Notes under the pieces: model-generated
The model's input: only the letters and a program-made list of their open reading frames with translations
Told to the model about the DNA's origin: nothing
The model's database searches: none
Made by a program: the position numbers and the translations under genes
Assembly (NCBI RefSeq): GCF_019264375.1
Contig: NZ_JAHVAI010000010.1
Location: 82,069 to 146,068, forward strand
DNA: 64,000 bases
Reading direction: 5' to 3'
Source of the DNA: Sedimentimonas flavescens
GTDB lineage: Bacteria > Pseudomonadota > Alphaproteobacteria > Rhodobacterales > Rhodobacteraceae
Shown here: positions 43,484-52,411 of the stretch, piece by piece
How the letters are laid out: every line of letters starts with the position of its first letter
How positions within the stretch are numbered: the stretch's first letter is position 1

Positions 43484-44350
43484 ATGACCACGCCGAAGAT
43501 CAGCTTTGAGTTCTTCCCCCCGCAGACGCTGGATGCGTCGTTCCGCCTGTGGGAGACGGTGCAGATGCTGGCTCCGCTGCAACCGAACTTCGTGTCGGTC
43601 ACCTATGGCGCGGGCGGCACCACCCGCAAGCTGACCCATGAAGCGGTTGGCACCATCCACAAGAACTACGGTCTGAACGTCGCCGCGCACCTGACCTGCG
43701 TCGATGCCACCAAGGCCGAGACGCTGGAGATCGTGAATTCCTACGCCGAGGCCGGCGTGACCGAGATCGTGGCGCTGCGGGGCGATCCGCCGAAGGGCTC
43801 GACCGGTTTCGTGCCGCATCCCGAGGGCTTTGCCTCCTCGGTCGAGCTGATCGAGGCGCTGGCCGCCGACGGTCGTTTCGCCATCCGCTGCGGCGCCTAC
43901 CCCGAGCCGCACCCGGAAGCCGCCGACACCTTCGCCGATGTGCGCTGGCTCAAGCGCAAGGTGGAGGCTGGCGCGACCTCGGCCATCACCCAGTTCTTCT
44001 TCGAGGCCGAGACCTTCTTCCGCTTCCGCGACGCCTGCGAGAAGGAAGGCATCAACGCCAAGATCATCCCGGGCATCCTGCCGATCCAGTCTTGGAAAGG
44101 CGCCAAGGGTTTCGCGCAGCGCTGCGGCACCTCGATCCCGGCCTGGGTGGAAGAGGCTTTCGAGGCCGCGACCCGCGACGGGCGCGAGCAGCTGCTGGCC
44201 ACCGCGCTCTGCACCGAGCTTTGCGACGATCTGATCCGTGGCGGCGTGGAAGATCTGCACTTCTACACGCTCAACCGCCCGCAGCTGACGCGCGATGTGT
44301 GCCACGCGCTTGGCGTGGCACCGGCGACGGTGCTCGAAAACGTCGCCTGA
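43484..44350 (+). CDS. metF: Methylenetetrahydrofolate reductase
   Basis: A 288-residue FAD enzyme reducing 5,10-methylene-THF to 5-methyl-THF for methionine synthesis. Family motifs are KISFEFFPPQTLDASFRLWE, PNFVSVTYGAGGTTR (FAD/catalytic), AHLTCVDATKAE, IVALRGDPPKGSTG, and AITQFFFEAETFFRFRDAC. Length is normal for the bacterial form. Under probable MetR control from the divergent gene. A UUCG terminator follows. Confidence 0.97.
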   Translation: MTTPKISFEFFPPQTLDASFRLWETVQMLAPLQPNFVSVTYGAGGTTRKLTHEAVGTIHKNYGLNVAAHLTCVDATKAETLEIVNSYAEAGVTEIVALRGDPPKGSTGFVPHPEGFASSVELIEALAADGRFAIRCGAYPEPHPEAADTFADVRWLKRKVEAGATSAITQFFFEAETFFRFRDACEKEGINAKIIPGILPIQSWKGAKGFAQRCGTSIPAWVEEAFEAATRDGREQLLATALCTELCDDLIRGGVEDLHFYTLNRPQLTRDVCHALGVAPATVLENVA

Positions 44351-44377
44351 ACGGTCGTGACGTAACGGAACTTGCGC

Positions 44378-44399
44378 AAGGGGGCTTCGGCCCCCTTTT
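44378..44399 (+). terminator. Intrinsic terminator of metF
   Basis: Stem AAGGGGGC/GCCCCCTT has a TTCG tetraloop followed by TT. It lies 27 bases behind the metF stop. Confidence 0.9.
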
Positions 44400-44442
44400 C
44401 GCTGCCGACGCGCAGGTTACGTTGCGGCAAAGGGAGAACCAC

Positions 44443-44934
44443 ATGACCGATCCTCTATTTGCTGAAAGCCCCGCCGATTTCCTGAGCATCGAGGAGATTC
44501 GCGCGGTTTCCGGCTATGAACATATGCGCAAGATGCTGGCCGGCGAGGTCCCCACGACGACCCTCGCGCGCAGCGCGAATTATCGGTTCACTGCGGTTGA
44601 GCGGGGTCGGGTCGAAGTCACAGGCACCCCCCTCTTTCAGCATTCGAACGCTTTCGGCGGGGTGCATGGCGGCTGGTACGGGGTGATCATGGACACCTGC
44701 ATGACCTGCGCCATCGTCTCGGGCCTGCCGCGCGGGCAGTATCAGACGACGCTCGAATACAAGGTCAACATGCTGCGCGCGATCCCGATCGGCACTGAGA
44801 TCGTCGGCATCGGCGAGGTGATGCATATCGGCCGTTCAACCGGGGTCGCCCGGGGCGAGATCCGCGGCGTCGCCGACGGCAAGCTCTACGCCACCGGTTC
44901 GACGACCTGCTTCATCATGGGTGACCCGATCTGA
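44443..44934 (+). CDS. PaaI-family hotdog thioesterase
   Basis: A 163-residue hotdog-fold protein predicted to hydrolyse an acyl-CoA. The active-site region is FQHSNAFGGVHGGWYGVIMD, with the HGG signature, followed by TTLEYKVNMLRAIPIGTE and GRSTGVARGEIRGVADGKLY. The start is set by AGGGAGAACCAC upstream of ATG 44443. Its last 99 bases overlap the 3' end of the DUF2235 gene on the opposite strand, which is unusual here. The acyl substrate is unknown. Confidence 0.9.
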   Translation: MTDPLFAESPADFLSIEEIRAVSGYEHMRKMLAGEVPTTTLARSANYRFTAVERGRVEVTGTPLFQHSNAFGGVHGGWYGVIMDTCMTCAIVSGLPRGQYQTTLEYKVNMLRAIPIGTEIVGIGEVMHIGRSTGVARGEIRGVADGKLYATGSTTCFIMGDPI

Positions 44935-46014
44935 AACGCCAGCCCGGCGTCGCAGGACCGAAGGCAGCAGGATCGTGCGCCAGTTGCGCCGCGAACCGAT
45001 GGCGCTTTCATGGATCCGTTCAGACGGGTCACGGCCCACGACACGCGGCGCGCGGAACAGGAAGAGCCGGCCCCAACTGCGCCACGATCCAACGGAGGGC
45101 GCCTGCGGGTCGGTCGGGAATTCCTCTTGCCAGCCCGAGGGCAGCGTCAGGCCAAGCGCCTCGGCGCGCTCGAGCATCCAGACAAGCGGGATATTGGCCA
45201 ACGGTCGCGCCGCCTCAAATCCGTTGAGTTGCCCGCCGATATCGCCATGGCTGCCGCGGAACCAGACCTGCTCGATCCGGTCGGCGCCGGTTTCCCCGGT
45301 GCCCCAGATCAAAGGCTCCAGCACCGAGCGCGTCTCATCGAGCGCCAGCGCCTGATAGGCGTGATTGACCGAGGGTCCGAGGTTGTGATCGTGAAAGCGG
45401 TAGCGCGGCTCGCTCAGCACCCACAGGAACGGAACCTGTATCCCAAGCGCCATGACCGTGTCGAACACGCCGACCATCTCGATATGCGTTTCAGAATGGC
45501 AAAACTTGCGGCGAAAGACGGGCGCGACGCGGGGCGGCTCGACCGCCTCATAATAGCGCCAGGCGAGATGGACGTTGCGCTCGGTCGCGTGATCGGTGCG
45601 CAGCAGGCCCACGCGGTCGATCAGCCCGGCCAGCGAACGCGCGGCAAAGCCCCCGCGCGAATAGCCCAGCAGAAAGATCCGGTCTCCGGGCCGGTAGCGC
45701 ATCGCAAGCCAGCCATAGGCGCGCAGGATCTGCCAGTTCACCCCCCAGCCCAGCCAGACATCGCGCAACTCGCGCCACTCGCGCCATTGCAGGCCCTTAC
45801 CGTAATAGAGCGACAGCCTCGGGTTCGAGCGGCGCAGGAAGCGGTAGAGAATGCCGACCGAAGTGATGCGCTCGGGGTTGAGCGTGCCCATCGTGCCATC
45901 GAGCAGGATCACGTGATCGACCGGCTCGCGCCCATGTACCTGCGGAGAGGCTGCGGGCTCTCCGGTGCCACGCCGCCGGAACGCGGAAAAGATGTGCTCG
46001 ATCACGCCCCGCAT
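44836..46014 (-). CDS. DUF2235 domain-containing alpha/beta hydrolase-like protein
   Basis: A 392-residue protein with the DUF2235 pattern also found in type VI secretion phospholipase effectors. It shows DHVILLDGTMGTLNPE, the nucleophile elbow LLGYSRGGFAARSLAGLIDR, VGVFDTVMALG, and VWFRGSHGDIGGQL with the late Asp/His. No secretion genes are nearby, so a housekeeping hydrolase is more likely than an effector. The final ~35 residues, past RRRAG, are antisense to the thioesterase gene and look non-native, as if the original stop had been lost. ATG at 46014 has GGAAAG upstream. Confidence 0.85.
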   Translation of the reverse strand: MRGVIEHIFSAFRRRGTGEPAASPQVHGREPVDHVILLDGTMGTLNPERITSVGILYRFLRRSNPRLSLYYGKGLQWREWRELRDVWLGWGVNWQILRAYGWLAMRYRPGDRIFLLGYSRGGFAARSLAGLIDRVGLLRTDHATERNVHLAWRYYEAVEPPRVAPVFRRKFCHSETHIEMVGVFDTVMALGIQVPFLWVLSEPRYRFHDHNLGPSVNHAYQALALDETRSVLEPLIWGTGETGADRIEQVWFRGSHGDIGGQLNGFEAARPLANIPLVWMLERAEALGLTLPSGWQEEFPTDPQAPSVGSWRSWGRLFLFRAPRVVGRDPSERIHESAIGSRRNWRTILLPSVLRRRAGVSDRVTHDEAGRRTGGVELAVGDAADLAPGDPG

Positions 46015-46071
46015 GAGCACACCGCTTTCCGACTGACCACGCCTTCGGACATCCCACCGACCAAATTGAAA

Positions 46072-46102
46072 GGACCTTACCCTTCACTATAGGGCAAGGT
46101 CC
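46072..46102 (-). terminator. Intrinsic terminator of the decarboxylase gene
   Basis: On the minus strand a 12-bp stem GGACCTTGCCCT/AGGGTAAGGTCC (one G-U pair) has a 7-base loop and is followed by TTTCAATTT. It lies 32 bases behind the decarboxylase stop. Confidence 0.85.
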
Positions 46103-46134
46103 CTTGCAGGTCATTTACGATGTGGTGAAGAGAC

Positions 46135-47280
46135 TTAACCGACCAGCGAAAGGGCGGTTTCGATCTCGCACTGACCAAAGCCATTGAAGCGCGTGTTCGT
46201 GGCGGTGCTGTAGGCGCCCATGCCCTTGAACACGAGGTAATCGCCCTCGGCCAGATCGCCCGGCAGCAGCAGCTCACCCGGCAGCCGGTCGAGCGAGTCG
46301 CAGGTCGGTCCGAAGACGACGCGGCGGATCGGCGCGGCCATGCGCGGGCGGCCATCGGGGGCATGGACCGAGACGCGGTCGATATTGCCAATCTGCGGCA
46401 TCTCGGTGAGGTTGCCGTAAACCCCGTCATTGAGGAAGACATGCGCCTCGTCGCGCAGCGCCTTGACGCGGGCGATCAGGCTGAAGGACTCGGCCACCAT
46501 GCCACGGCCCGGCTCGCATACCAAGATCGGGCGGTCGGCGCCAAAGGCCTCGGTTGCGACGCTGTCGATCAGGGCGAAGATGTCTTCGAGCGCGGGGGCC
46601 AGCGCCTGCTGGCGATGGCTGGGGAAGCCGCCGCCGACGTTGAGCCGGTGCGCCTTGACGCCGGCCTCGGCGCAGATCGTGGCGGCCGCACGGATATAGG
46701 TATCCCAGGCCATCGGGTCGGTGCATTGCGTGCCCGGGTGGAAGGTCAGCGAGGGGATGTAGCCCGCCGCCGCCGCGCGGCGCAGCAGAATCGCCGCGAC
46801 ATCGGCCGTCGCGCCGAATTTGGCGCCGAAGTTATAGGCCGCGCCCTCGACCGGGAGCTTGAAGCGCACCGAGATCTCGCAGCCGTCGGTCGGAACCATG
46901 CCGATCAGCTTGTCGAGTTCCGAGACAGAATCGACCGACCAGGTCTTGACCCCGGCCGCGACGGCATGGGCGATCTCATCGCGGCCGCGCACCGGATTGT
47001 GGTAATGCAACGCCGCGCCGGGTGCGAGGCGACGAACGAGGTCAATCTCCCAAGGCGAGGCCACGTCAAAGCCCGTCACCCCCGCCGCGGCGAGGTTCTG
47101 GATCACCATCTCGTCGGGGTTCGACTTGACCGCATAGGTCACGACCCCCGGAAAACCCTTGATAAAGCGCCGGGCAGTCGCCTGCAGCGCGGCCGGTGCG
47201 AAAACCAGCACCGGATGGTCCGGCCGCTTGAGCCGGATGACCTCGGCGGGATTTGCCCAGATCGTGTTCGACAGTCCCAT
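46135..47280 (-). CDS. Type III PLP-dependent ornithine/lysine decarboxylase
   Basis: A 381-residue group IV decarboxylase (alanine-racemase-like barrel plus beta domain) that should make putrescine or cadaverine. The PLP lysine lies in VTYAVKSNPDE (Lys ~52). SLTFHPGTQC, LNVGGGFPSH, VCEPGRGMVAESF and the substrate-binding VFGPTCDSLDRL follow. The last has the Cys-Asp pair of ornithine decarboxylases. I start at ATG 47280 with AAGGGAG upstream. It is divergent from an Lrp-type gene with a perfect inverted repeat in between and has its own terminator. Ornithine versus lysine preference cannot be read from sequence alone. Confidence 0.9.
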   Translation of the reverse strand: MGLSNTIWANPAEVIRLKRPDHPVLVFAPAALQATARRFIKGFPGVVTYAVKSNPDEMVIQNLAAAGVTGFDVASPWEIDLVRRLAPGAALHYHNPVRGRDEIAHAVAAGVKTWSVDSVSELDKLIGMVPTDGCEISVRFKLPVEGAAYNFGAKFGATADVAAILLRRAAAAGYIPSLTFHPGTQCTDPMAWDTYIRAAATICAEAGVKAHRLNVGGGFPSHRQQALAPALEDIFALIDSVATEAFGADRPILVCEPGRGMVAESFSLIARVKALRDEAHVFLNDGVYGNLTEMPQIGNIDRVSVHAPDGRPRMAAPIRRVVFGPTCDSLDRLPGELLLPGDLAEGDYLVFKGMGAYSTATNTRFNGFGQCEIETALSLVG

Positions 47281-47454
47281 TGGTTTCTCCCTTACCCAAT
47301 GAGTAGCAGCCTTCTCTTGCCCCATAGCGGGTTCGGAGAGCGCTTACGCGTTTCAACCAAGCCCAGGCAGGTGCGTTTGAGCCGCCCTTTTCCTGTCCTT
47401 TCATGTTGCGGCAGGTGCTGTACAATCTCACCGATCAAATAGGTATATTCGTCG

Positions 47455-47483
47455 GAAATTTTCGTTATAATGACGAAAATTTC
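47455..47483. promoter_or_regulatory. Perfect inverted repeat, candidate Lrp-type operator
   Basis: Arms GAAATTTTCGT and ACGAAAATTTC (11 of 11) flank the 7-base spacer TATAATG, which contains a perfect -10-like TATAAT. It is AT-rich against a GC-rich background, 21 bases upstream of the Lrp-type gene and 175 bases upstream of the decarboxylase. Confidence 0.7.
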
Positions 47484-47503
47484 GGTCATATTTTTGGGTG
47501 CGT

Positions 47504-47938
47504 ATGATGGATGAGCTGGATCAGGCGATTATCGGGCTGTTGTCCTCGGATGCGCGGATGTCGCTTTCGACGCTGGCGCGGCGGCTGAAGGTGGCGCGCT
47601 CGACGGTTCAGGCGCGGCTGGAGCGGCTGGAGACGAGCGGCGTGATCGCAGGCTACACGGTCAAGCTGGGCGAGGCTGCGCGGGCGGGCCGCCTGCGCGC
47701 CAGCGCCCTGCTGGAGATCGAGCCGCGCGCCCAGGCCGCCATCCTGAGCCGTCTGAAATCCATCCCCGAGGTCGAGCGCGTCCTGACGACCTCGGGGCGG
47801 GTCGACCTGTTGCTGCAACTGGCGGTGAGTTCGACCCAGCAGCTGGACAAGGTGCTCGACGATATCGGGGGGATCCCCGGGGTGCAAAGCACCGAGAGCC
47901 TGATCCATCTGTCGACAAAGCTTGATCGCGCGGTCTGA
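47504..47938 (+). CDS. Lrp/AsnC family transcriptional regulator
   Basis: A 144-residue Lrp-type protein. The winged HTH is MDELDQAIIGLLSSDARMS followed by LARRLKVARSTVQARLERLE, and the RAM domain contains SGRVDLLLQLAVSSTQQLDKVL. It is divergent from the ornithine/lysine decarboxylase and probably controls it in response to a basic amino acid; that is inference. ATG at 47504 or 47507 could start it; neither has a strong ribosome-binding site, so translation may be weak or leaderless. A copy of the interspersed terminator-like repeat follows. Confidence 0.88.
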   Translation: MMDELDQAIIGLLSSDARMSLSTLARRLKVARSTVQARLERLETSGVIAGYTVKLGEAARAGRLRASALLEIEPRAQAAILSRLKSIPEVERVLTTSGRVDLLLQLAVSSTQQLDKVLDDIGGIPGVQSTESLIHLSTKLDRAV

Positions 47939-47946
47939 GGGCAAGG

Positions 47947-47985
47947 CCGGGGGCTTCGCGCCCCCGGACCCCCGCGGGATATTTT
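47947..47985 (+). repeat. Interspersed terminator-like repeat, copy 3
   Basis: Hairpin CCGGGGGC-TTCGC-GCCCCCGG lies immediately behind the Lrp-type gene and is followed by ACCCCCGCGGGATATTTT. It shares the G-run hairpin and the CCCCCG-GGATATTT block with the copies at 14238 and 14438 but lacks the ACAAAGCC part. Confidence 0.7.
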
Positions 47986-48087
47986 GACCACATTGAAGGG
48001 GGGCGGGGTGTCCGGGCCATGCGGGAAAGGCTTTTCCTTGTCTGGCCTGCGCGCTAAAGAGCCTCAAGCCGAATGAGGACGTGACCG

Positions 48088-51000
48088 ATGACGATGGAAA
48101 AGACCTTCGATGCGCGCGAGGCCGAGCCGCGTATCTATGCGAAGTGGGAAGAGGCGGGGGCCTTCAAGGCGGGGGCCAATGCCTCGCGCGAGGAGACCTT
48201 CTGCATCATGATCCCGCCGCCGAACGTCACCGGGGCGCTGCATGTGGGCCATGCCTTCAACAACACCATTCAGGACATCCTGACCCGCTGGCACCGGATG
48301 CGGGGCTATGACACGCTCTGGCAGCCCGGGCAGGACCATGCCGGTATCGCGACCCAGTTGATGGTCGAACGCGAGCTGGCGAAATCGGGCCAGAAGCGCA
48401 CCGATTTCAGCCGCGAAGAATTCCTGGGCAAGGTCTGGGAATGGAAGGGCAAATACGGTCAGACGATCATCAACCAGCTCAAGCGGCTGGGGTCGTCCTG
48501 CGATTGGTCGCGCAATGCCTTCACCATGTCGGGCGCCCCGAATGCGCCCGAGGGTGAAGAGGGCAATTTCCATGACGCGGTGATCAAGGTCTTCGTGGAG
48601 ATGTATAACAAGGGCCTGATCTACCGCGGCAAGCGGCTGGTGAACTGGGACCCGCATTTCGAGACCGCGATCTCGGACCTTGAGGTCGAGAATATCGAGG
48701 TTGCCGGTCACATGTGGCACTTCAAATACCCGCTCGCGGGTGGCGCCACCTATACCTATGTCGAGAAGGACGCCGAGGGGAACGTGCTCTTTACCGAAGA
48801 GCGCGACTATATCTCGATCGCGACGACCCGGCCCGAGACGATGCTGGGCGACGGCGCGGTGGCGGTGCATCCCTCGGACGCGCGTTATGCGCCGATCGTG
48901 GGGATGCTGTGCGAGATCCCCGTGGGGCCGAAGGAGCATCGCCGCCTGATCCCGATCATCACCGACGAATACCCCGATCCGACCTTCGGCTCGGGCGCGG
49001 TGAAGATCACCGGCGCGCATGACTTCAACGACTATCAGGTGGCCAAGCGCGCGGGCCTGCCGCTTTACCGGCTGATGGACACGCGCGGGCAGATGCGCGC
49101 GGATGGCGCGAGTTATGAGGACTGTGCCACCCGGGCGATGGAAATCTCGCGCGGGGCCGCGTTCACCGAGACCGAGGTCGATACGCTGAACCTGGTGCCC
49201 GAGGAGCTGCGCGGCCTTGACCGTTTCGATGCGCGCAAGGCGGTGGTCGAGGCGATCACCCGCGAAGGTCTGGCCGTGATGGTGCCCGCCACCGATCCAC
49301 GCCTTGGCAAGGCGGCCGGCAAGGCCCCGGCCGAGGGCGAGGAAGGCGGCGACGAGGAGGCCAGCCTCGTGGCCCTGGTCGAGGCCAAGCCGATCATGCA
49401 GCCTTTCGGTGACCGCTCCAAGGTGGTCATCGAGCCGATGCTGACCGATCAGTGGTATGTCGATGCCGAGAAGATCGTGGGCAAGGCGCTGGATGCGGTG
49501 CGCAATGGCGATACGGTGATCCTGCCCGAGGCAGGCGAGAAGACCTATTATCACTGGCTGGAGAACATCGAGCCCTGGTGCATCTCGCGCCAGCTTTGGT
49601 GGGGGCACCAGATCCCGGTGTGGTATGGCCTCGACCTGTCGGCGCCGGGTTTCAAGGATGATGAGGGCGACGGCGCGCTCGATGAGGTGGAACTGGGCCG
49701 CCTGTTGCAGGAAGGCGGAATGCTTCACCGCAATGACGTCTACCACTGCGCCGCCGGCTTCGACGACGTGGTCGAGATGTTCCGCGACGACATTGCCGAC
49801 ATTCCGACCCCTCTCAACCATGCGCGCATGATTGAGGTGGCCGACAAGCAGGCCGCAATCGAGGCCCTGGCATCAAGCCTGGCGGATTACGCCGTAAGCC
49901 AGGACCCGACGCATCTGGTCTATCCGGTCTGGCGCGACCCGGACGTGCTCGACACCTGGTTTTCCTCGGGGCTCTGGCCGATCGGCACGCTTGGCTGGCC
50001 GAACTGGGATCAGAGCACCTCGAAATACTTCCCGACCGATGTGCTGGTCACGGGCTTCGACATCCTCTTCTTCTGGGTTGCGCGGATGATGATGATGCAA
50101 CTGGCAGTGGTCGATCAGATCCCGTTCCATACCGTCTATCTGCACCAACTTGTCCGCGACGAGAAGGGCAAGAAGATGTCGAAGACGGCGGGCAACGTGA
50201 TCGACCCGCTCGAGATCATCGACGAATACGGCGCCGACGCGCTGCGCTTTACCAATACCTCGATGGCGGCGCTTGGGGGGGTGCTCAAGCTCTCGAAGGA
50301 CCGGATCGCGGGCTATCGCAACTTTGGCACCAAGATCTGGAACGCGACCCGCTTTGCCGAGATGAACGGCGTCTTCGAAGGCCCGGCCCCGGCAGGTATC
50401 CCGCAGCCCACGCATACCGTGAACCGCTGGATCATTGGCGAAACCGCCAAGGTGCGCGAGAGCGTCGATGCGGCCTTCGCGGCCTATCGCTTCAACGACG
50501 CGGCGCAGGCGCTTTACGGCTTTGTCTGGGGCAAGGTCTGCGACTGGTATGTAGAATTTGCCAAGCCCCTCTTTGACGGCGAGCAGGCCGAGGAAACCCG
50601 CGCGACCATGCGTTGGGTGCTTGAGCAGTGCTACACCATGCTGCACCCGATCATGCCCTTCATCACCGAAGAGCTGTGGGAACTGACCGCGCCGGAAGGT
50701 GGCCGCGCCAAGATGCTGGTGCATGGCGACTGGCCGAGCTATGGCGCCGAGCTGGTCGATGCCGAGGCCGACCGCGAGATGAACTGGGTGATCGACCTGA
50801 TCGACGCGATCCGCTCGTCGCGCACCCAGATGGGCGTGCCCGCGGGCCTCAAGCTGCCGATGGTTCTGGCCGAGGCCGACGCGGCCGCCCGCGCCGCCAT
50901 TGCCCGCAACGAGGCGCTGATCCTGCGTCTGGCGCGCGTCGACTCGGTCACCGAGACGGCGATCCCGAAGGGGGCGATCTCGATCCCGGTCGCGGGTGCG

Positions 51001-51240
51001 CTGTTCGGCCTGCCGCTGGAAGGCGTGATCGACATTCAGGCCGAGAAGGCGCGGCTGGAGAAGTCGCTGGCGAAGCTGGAGAAAGAGGCAGGCGCGCTGC
51101 GCGGTCGTCTGGGCAACCCCAAGTTCATCGAGAACGCCTCGGAAGAGGTGGTCGAGGAGGCCCGCGACAACCTTGCCGCCCGCGAGGAAGAGGCCGCCAA
51201 GGTCGCCGCCGCGGTCAAGCGTCTGGCGGAGCTTGGCTGA
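48088..51240 (+). CDS. valS: Valine--tRNA ligase
   Basis: Charges tRNA-Val. The 1050-residue class I synthetase has the HIGH motif in [16 protein letters not shown] (~45-60), an editing domain ([19 protein letters not shown], which hydrolyses Thr-tRNA), the KMSKS motif in [16 protein letters not shown], and a C-terminal coiled coil ([17 protein letters not shown]). It is about 100 residues longer than the E. coli enzyme. Part of the difference is an acidic Gly/Ala/Glu insert near residue 415 ([18 protein letters not shown]). The ATG at 48088 has GAGGAC upstream. A short protein gene follows after four bases. Confidence 0.97.
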   Translation: MTMEKTFDAREAEPRIYAKWEEAGAFKAGANASREETFCIMIPPPNVTGALHVGHAFNNTIQDILTRWHRMRGYDTLWQPGQDHAGIATQLMVERELAKSGQKRTDFSREEFLGKVWEWKGKYGQTIINQLKRLGSSCDWSRNAFTMSGAPNAPEGEEGNFHDAVIKVFVEMYNKGLIYRGKRLVNWDPHFETAISDLEVENIEVAGHMWHFKYPLAGGATYTYVEKDAEGNVLFTEERDYISIATTRPETMLGDGAVAVHPSDARYAPIVGMLCEIPVGPKEHRRLIPIITDEYPDPTFGSGAVKITGAHDFNDYQVAKRAGLPLYRLMDTRGQMRADGASYEDCATRAMEISRGAAFTETEVDTLNLVPEELRGLDRFDARKAVVEAITREGLAVMVPATDPRLGKAAGKAPAEGEEGGDEEASLVALVEAKPIMQPFGDRSKVVIEPMLTDQWYVDAEKIVGKALDAVRNGDTVILPEAGEKTYYHWLENIEPWCISRQLWWGHQIPVWYGLDLSAPGFKDDEGDGALDEVELGRLLQEGGMLHRNDVYHCAAGFDDVVEMFRDDIADIPTPLNHARMIEVADKQAAIEALASSLADYAVSQDPTHLVYPVWRDPDVLDTWFSSGLWPIGTLGWPNWDQSTSKYFPTDVLVTGFDILFFWVARMMMMQLAVVDQIPFHTVYLHQLVRDEKGKKMSKTAGNVIDPLEIIDEYGADALRFTNTSMAALGGVLKLSKDRIAGYRNFGTKIWNATRFAEMNGVFEGPAPAGIPQPTHTVNRWIIGETAKVRESVDAAFAAYRFNDAAQALYGFVWGKVCDWYVEFAKPLFDGEQAEETRATMRWVLEQCYTMLHPIMPFITEELWELTAPEGGRAKMLVHGDWPSYGAELVDAEADREMNWVIDLIDAIRSSRTQMGVPAGLKLPMVLAEADAAARAAIARNEALILRLARVDSVTETAIPKGAISIPVAGALFGLPLEGVIDIQAEKARLEKSLAKLEKEAGALRGRLGNPKFIENASEEVVEEARDNLAAREEEAAKVAAAVKRLAELG

Positions 51241-51244
51241 CATC

Positions 51245-51490
51245 ATGCCAGGCTGGCTGGCGCGGCTATGGATGCGGCTGAAGCACTTCCTGCGCCGCGA
51301 GGATGAGCTGGCGCGCTACCGCGCGCTGGCCACCACCCTTCGCCCGACGCGGCCGCTGGTGCGCTCTCTCGCGCCGCGCCGTTCCCCGCCCGCGCTGATC
51401 CTCACCGAGGAAGACCAGCGCGCGGCGAATGCACGGGTGTCGGAACTGCTGCTGCGCCAGGTCCAGCGCAATCTGCACGACCGCGAATAG
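51245..51490 (+). CDS. Hypothetical Arg-rich small protein downstream of valS
   Basis: An 81-residue basic protein I do not recognise. It begins MPGWLARLWMRLKHFLRRED, a possible amphipathic or membrane-associated helix, and ends in a helix EEDQRAANARVSELLLRQVQ. The start at 51245 lies four bases after the valS stop with only a distant GGAG, so translation may depend on valS. The frame fits the gap before the convergent hydratase gene. No function can be assigned, and it may not be a real gene. Confidence 0.5.
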   Translation: MPGWLARLWMRLKHFLRREDELARYRALATTLRPTRPLVRSLAPRRSPPALILTEEDQRAANARVSELLLRQVQRNLHDRE

Positions 51491-51504
51491 CGCCGGGCCG
51501 GGGA

Positions 51505-52290
51505 TCAGGCGAAAGCCGGGGCGCGTCCCTGAAGATTGGCGGCCACGACCTCCATCTGGTCAGGCTTGCCGATCAGATCGACCTGCTCGCGACTTTCGGC
51601 CAGCAAGACCTGCGCGGCAGGCGCAGCGTAGGCCGTCGAGATCAGCCGCTTGGCCGCACGGATGGCCGAGGGGCTGCGCGCGGCGATCGCCTCTGCCAGT
51701 TGCGAGGCACGGGCAAAGGGGTCTTCGGCCAGTTCGGTCACCAGCCCCCAGTCGAGTGCCTGAGGCGCATCGATCTCTTCGGCGGTGTAGGTCAGGCGGC
51801 GCAGCACATCGGGGCGCACCAGTTCGGGCAGCGTCACCATGCCGCCCATATCGGGGATCAGGCCCCATTTCATCTCCATGATCGACAGGCGTGTCGCGGG
51901 GGCGGCCACGCGAATGTCGGCGCCCATGGCAAGCTGGAAGCCCGCGCCGAAGACCACGCCATGCAGCGCCGCGATTACCGGCACCGGCAGCGTGCGCCAG
52001 ATCAGCGAGAAATGCTGGAAACGGTTCGCCTCGCCATGGCTGCGCGGCATGATCAGCTCTTCGGCGCCACCCATGGCAAGACGCGCGAAGTTCGACACAT
52101 CGAGCCCGGCGCAGAAGGCACGCCCCTCGCCCGCCAGAACCACCGCGCGCAGATCGGGCATCGCGGCCAGTTCCTCGCCTGCCGCGATCAGTTCCTCGAT
52201 CATGTCGAAGGTGACGGCGTTCATCTTCTCGGGGCGCGAGAGCGAGACATAGGCGATGCCGCCCAGAACTTCGATCGTGACAGTGGCCAT
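51505..52290 (-). CDS. Enoyl-CoA hydratase/isomerase family protein
   Basis: A 261-residue crotonase-fold enzyme. The oxyanion-hole segments are VVLAGEGRAFCAGLDVSNFA and ALHGVVFGAGFQLAMGADI; MKWGLIPDMGGMVTLPELVR carries the region of the active-site acids. The Glu/Asp pair typical of true hydratases is only partly present: this protein has Ile-Pro-Asp-Met-Gly-Gly, as in many isomerase or hydratase homologues. The reaction is therefore not certain. GGAGGATCCC precedes ATG 52290. It stands alone and is divergent from an aminotransferase. Confidence 0.9.
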   Translation of the reverse strand: MATVTIEVLGGIAYVSLSRPEKMNAVTFDMIEELIAAGEELAAMPDLRAVVLAGEGRAFCAGLDVSNFARLAMGGAEELIMPRSHGEANRFQHFSLIWRTLPVPVIAALHGVVFGAGFQLAMGADIRVAAPATRLSIMEMKWGLIPDMGGMVTLPELVRPDVLRRLTYTAEEIDAPQALDWGLVTELAEDPFARASQLAEAIAARSPSAIRAAKRLISTAYAAPAAQVLLAESREQVDLIGKPDQMEVVAANLQGRAPAFA

Positions 52291-52411
52291 GGGATCCTCC
52301 TCTTTGATCCCAATATAAGGGCCGTCCGCGCGGGCGCGAGATGGGTGCGACCATTGGTGACGCAACGAAATTCCCTTGCCGGGTTTCGGCTTTGCCCGTA
52401 GCAATTTCGCC

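Noticed and set aside
44836..46014. Type VI secretion phospholipase effector
   Set aside because: DUF2235 shares the fold, but no VgrG, PAAR, adaptor or immunity gene lies nearby.
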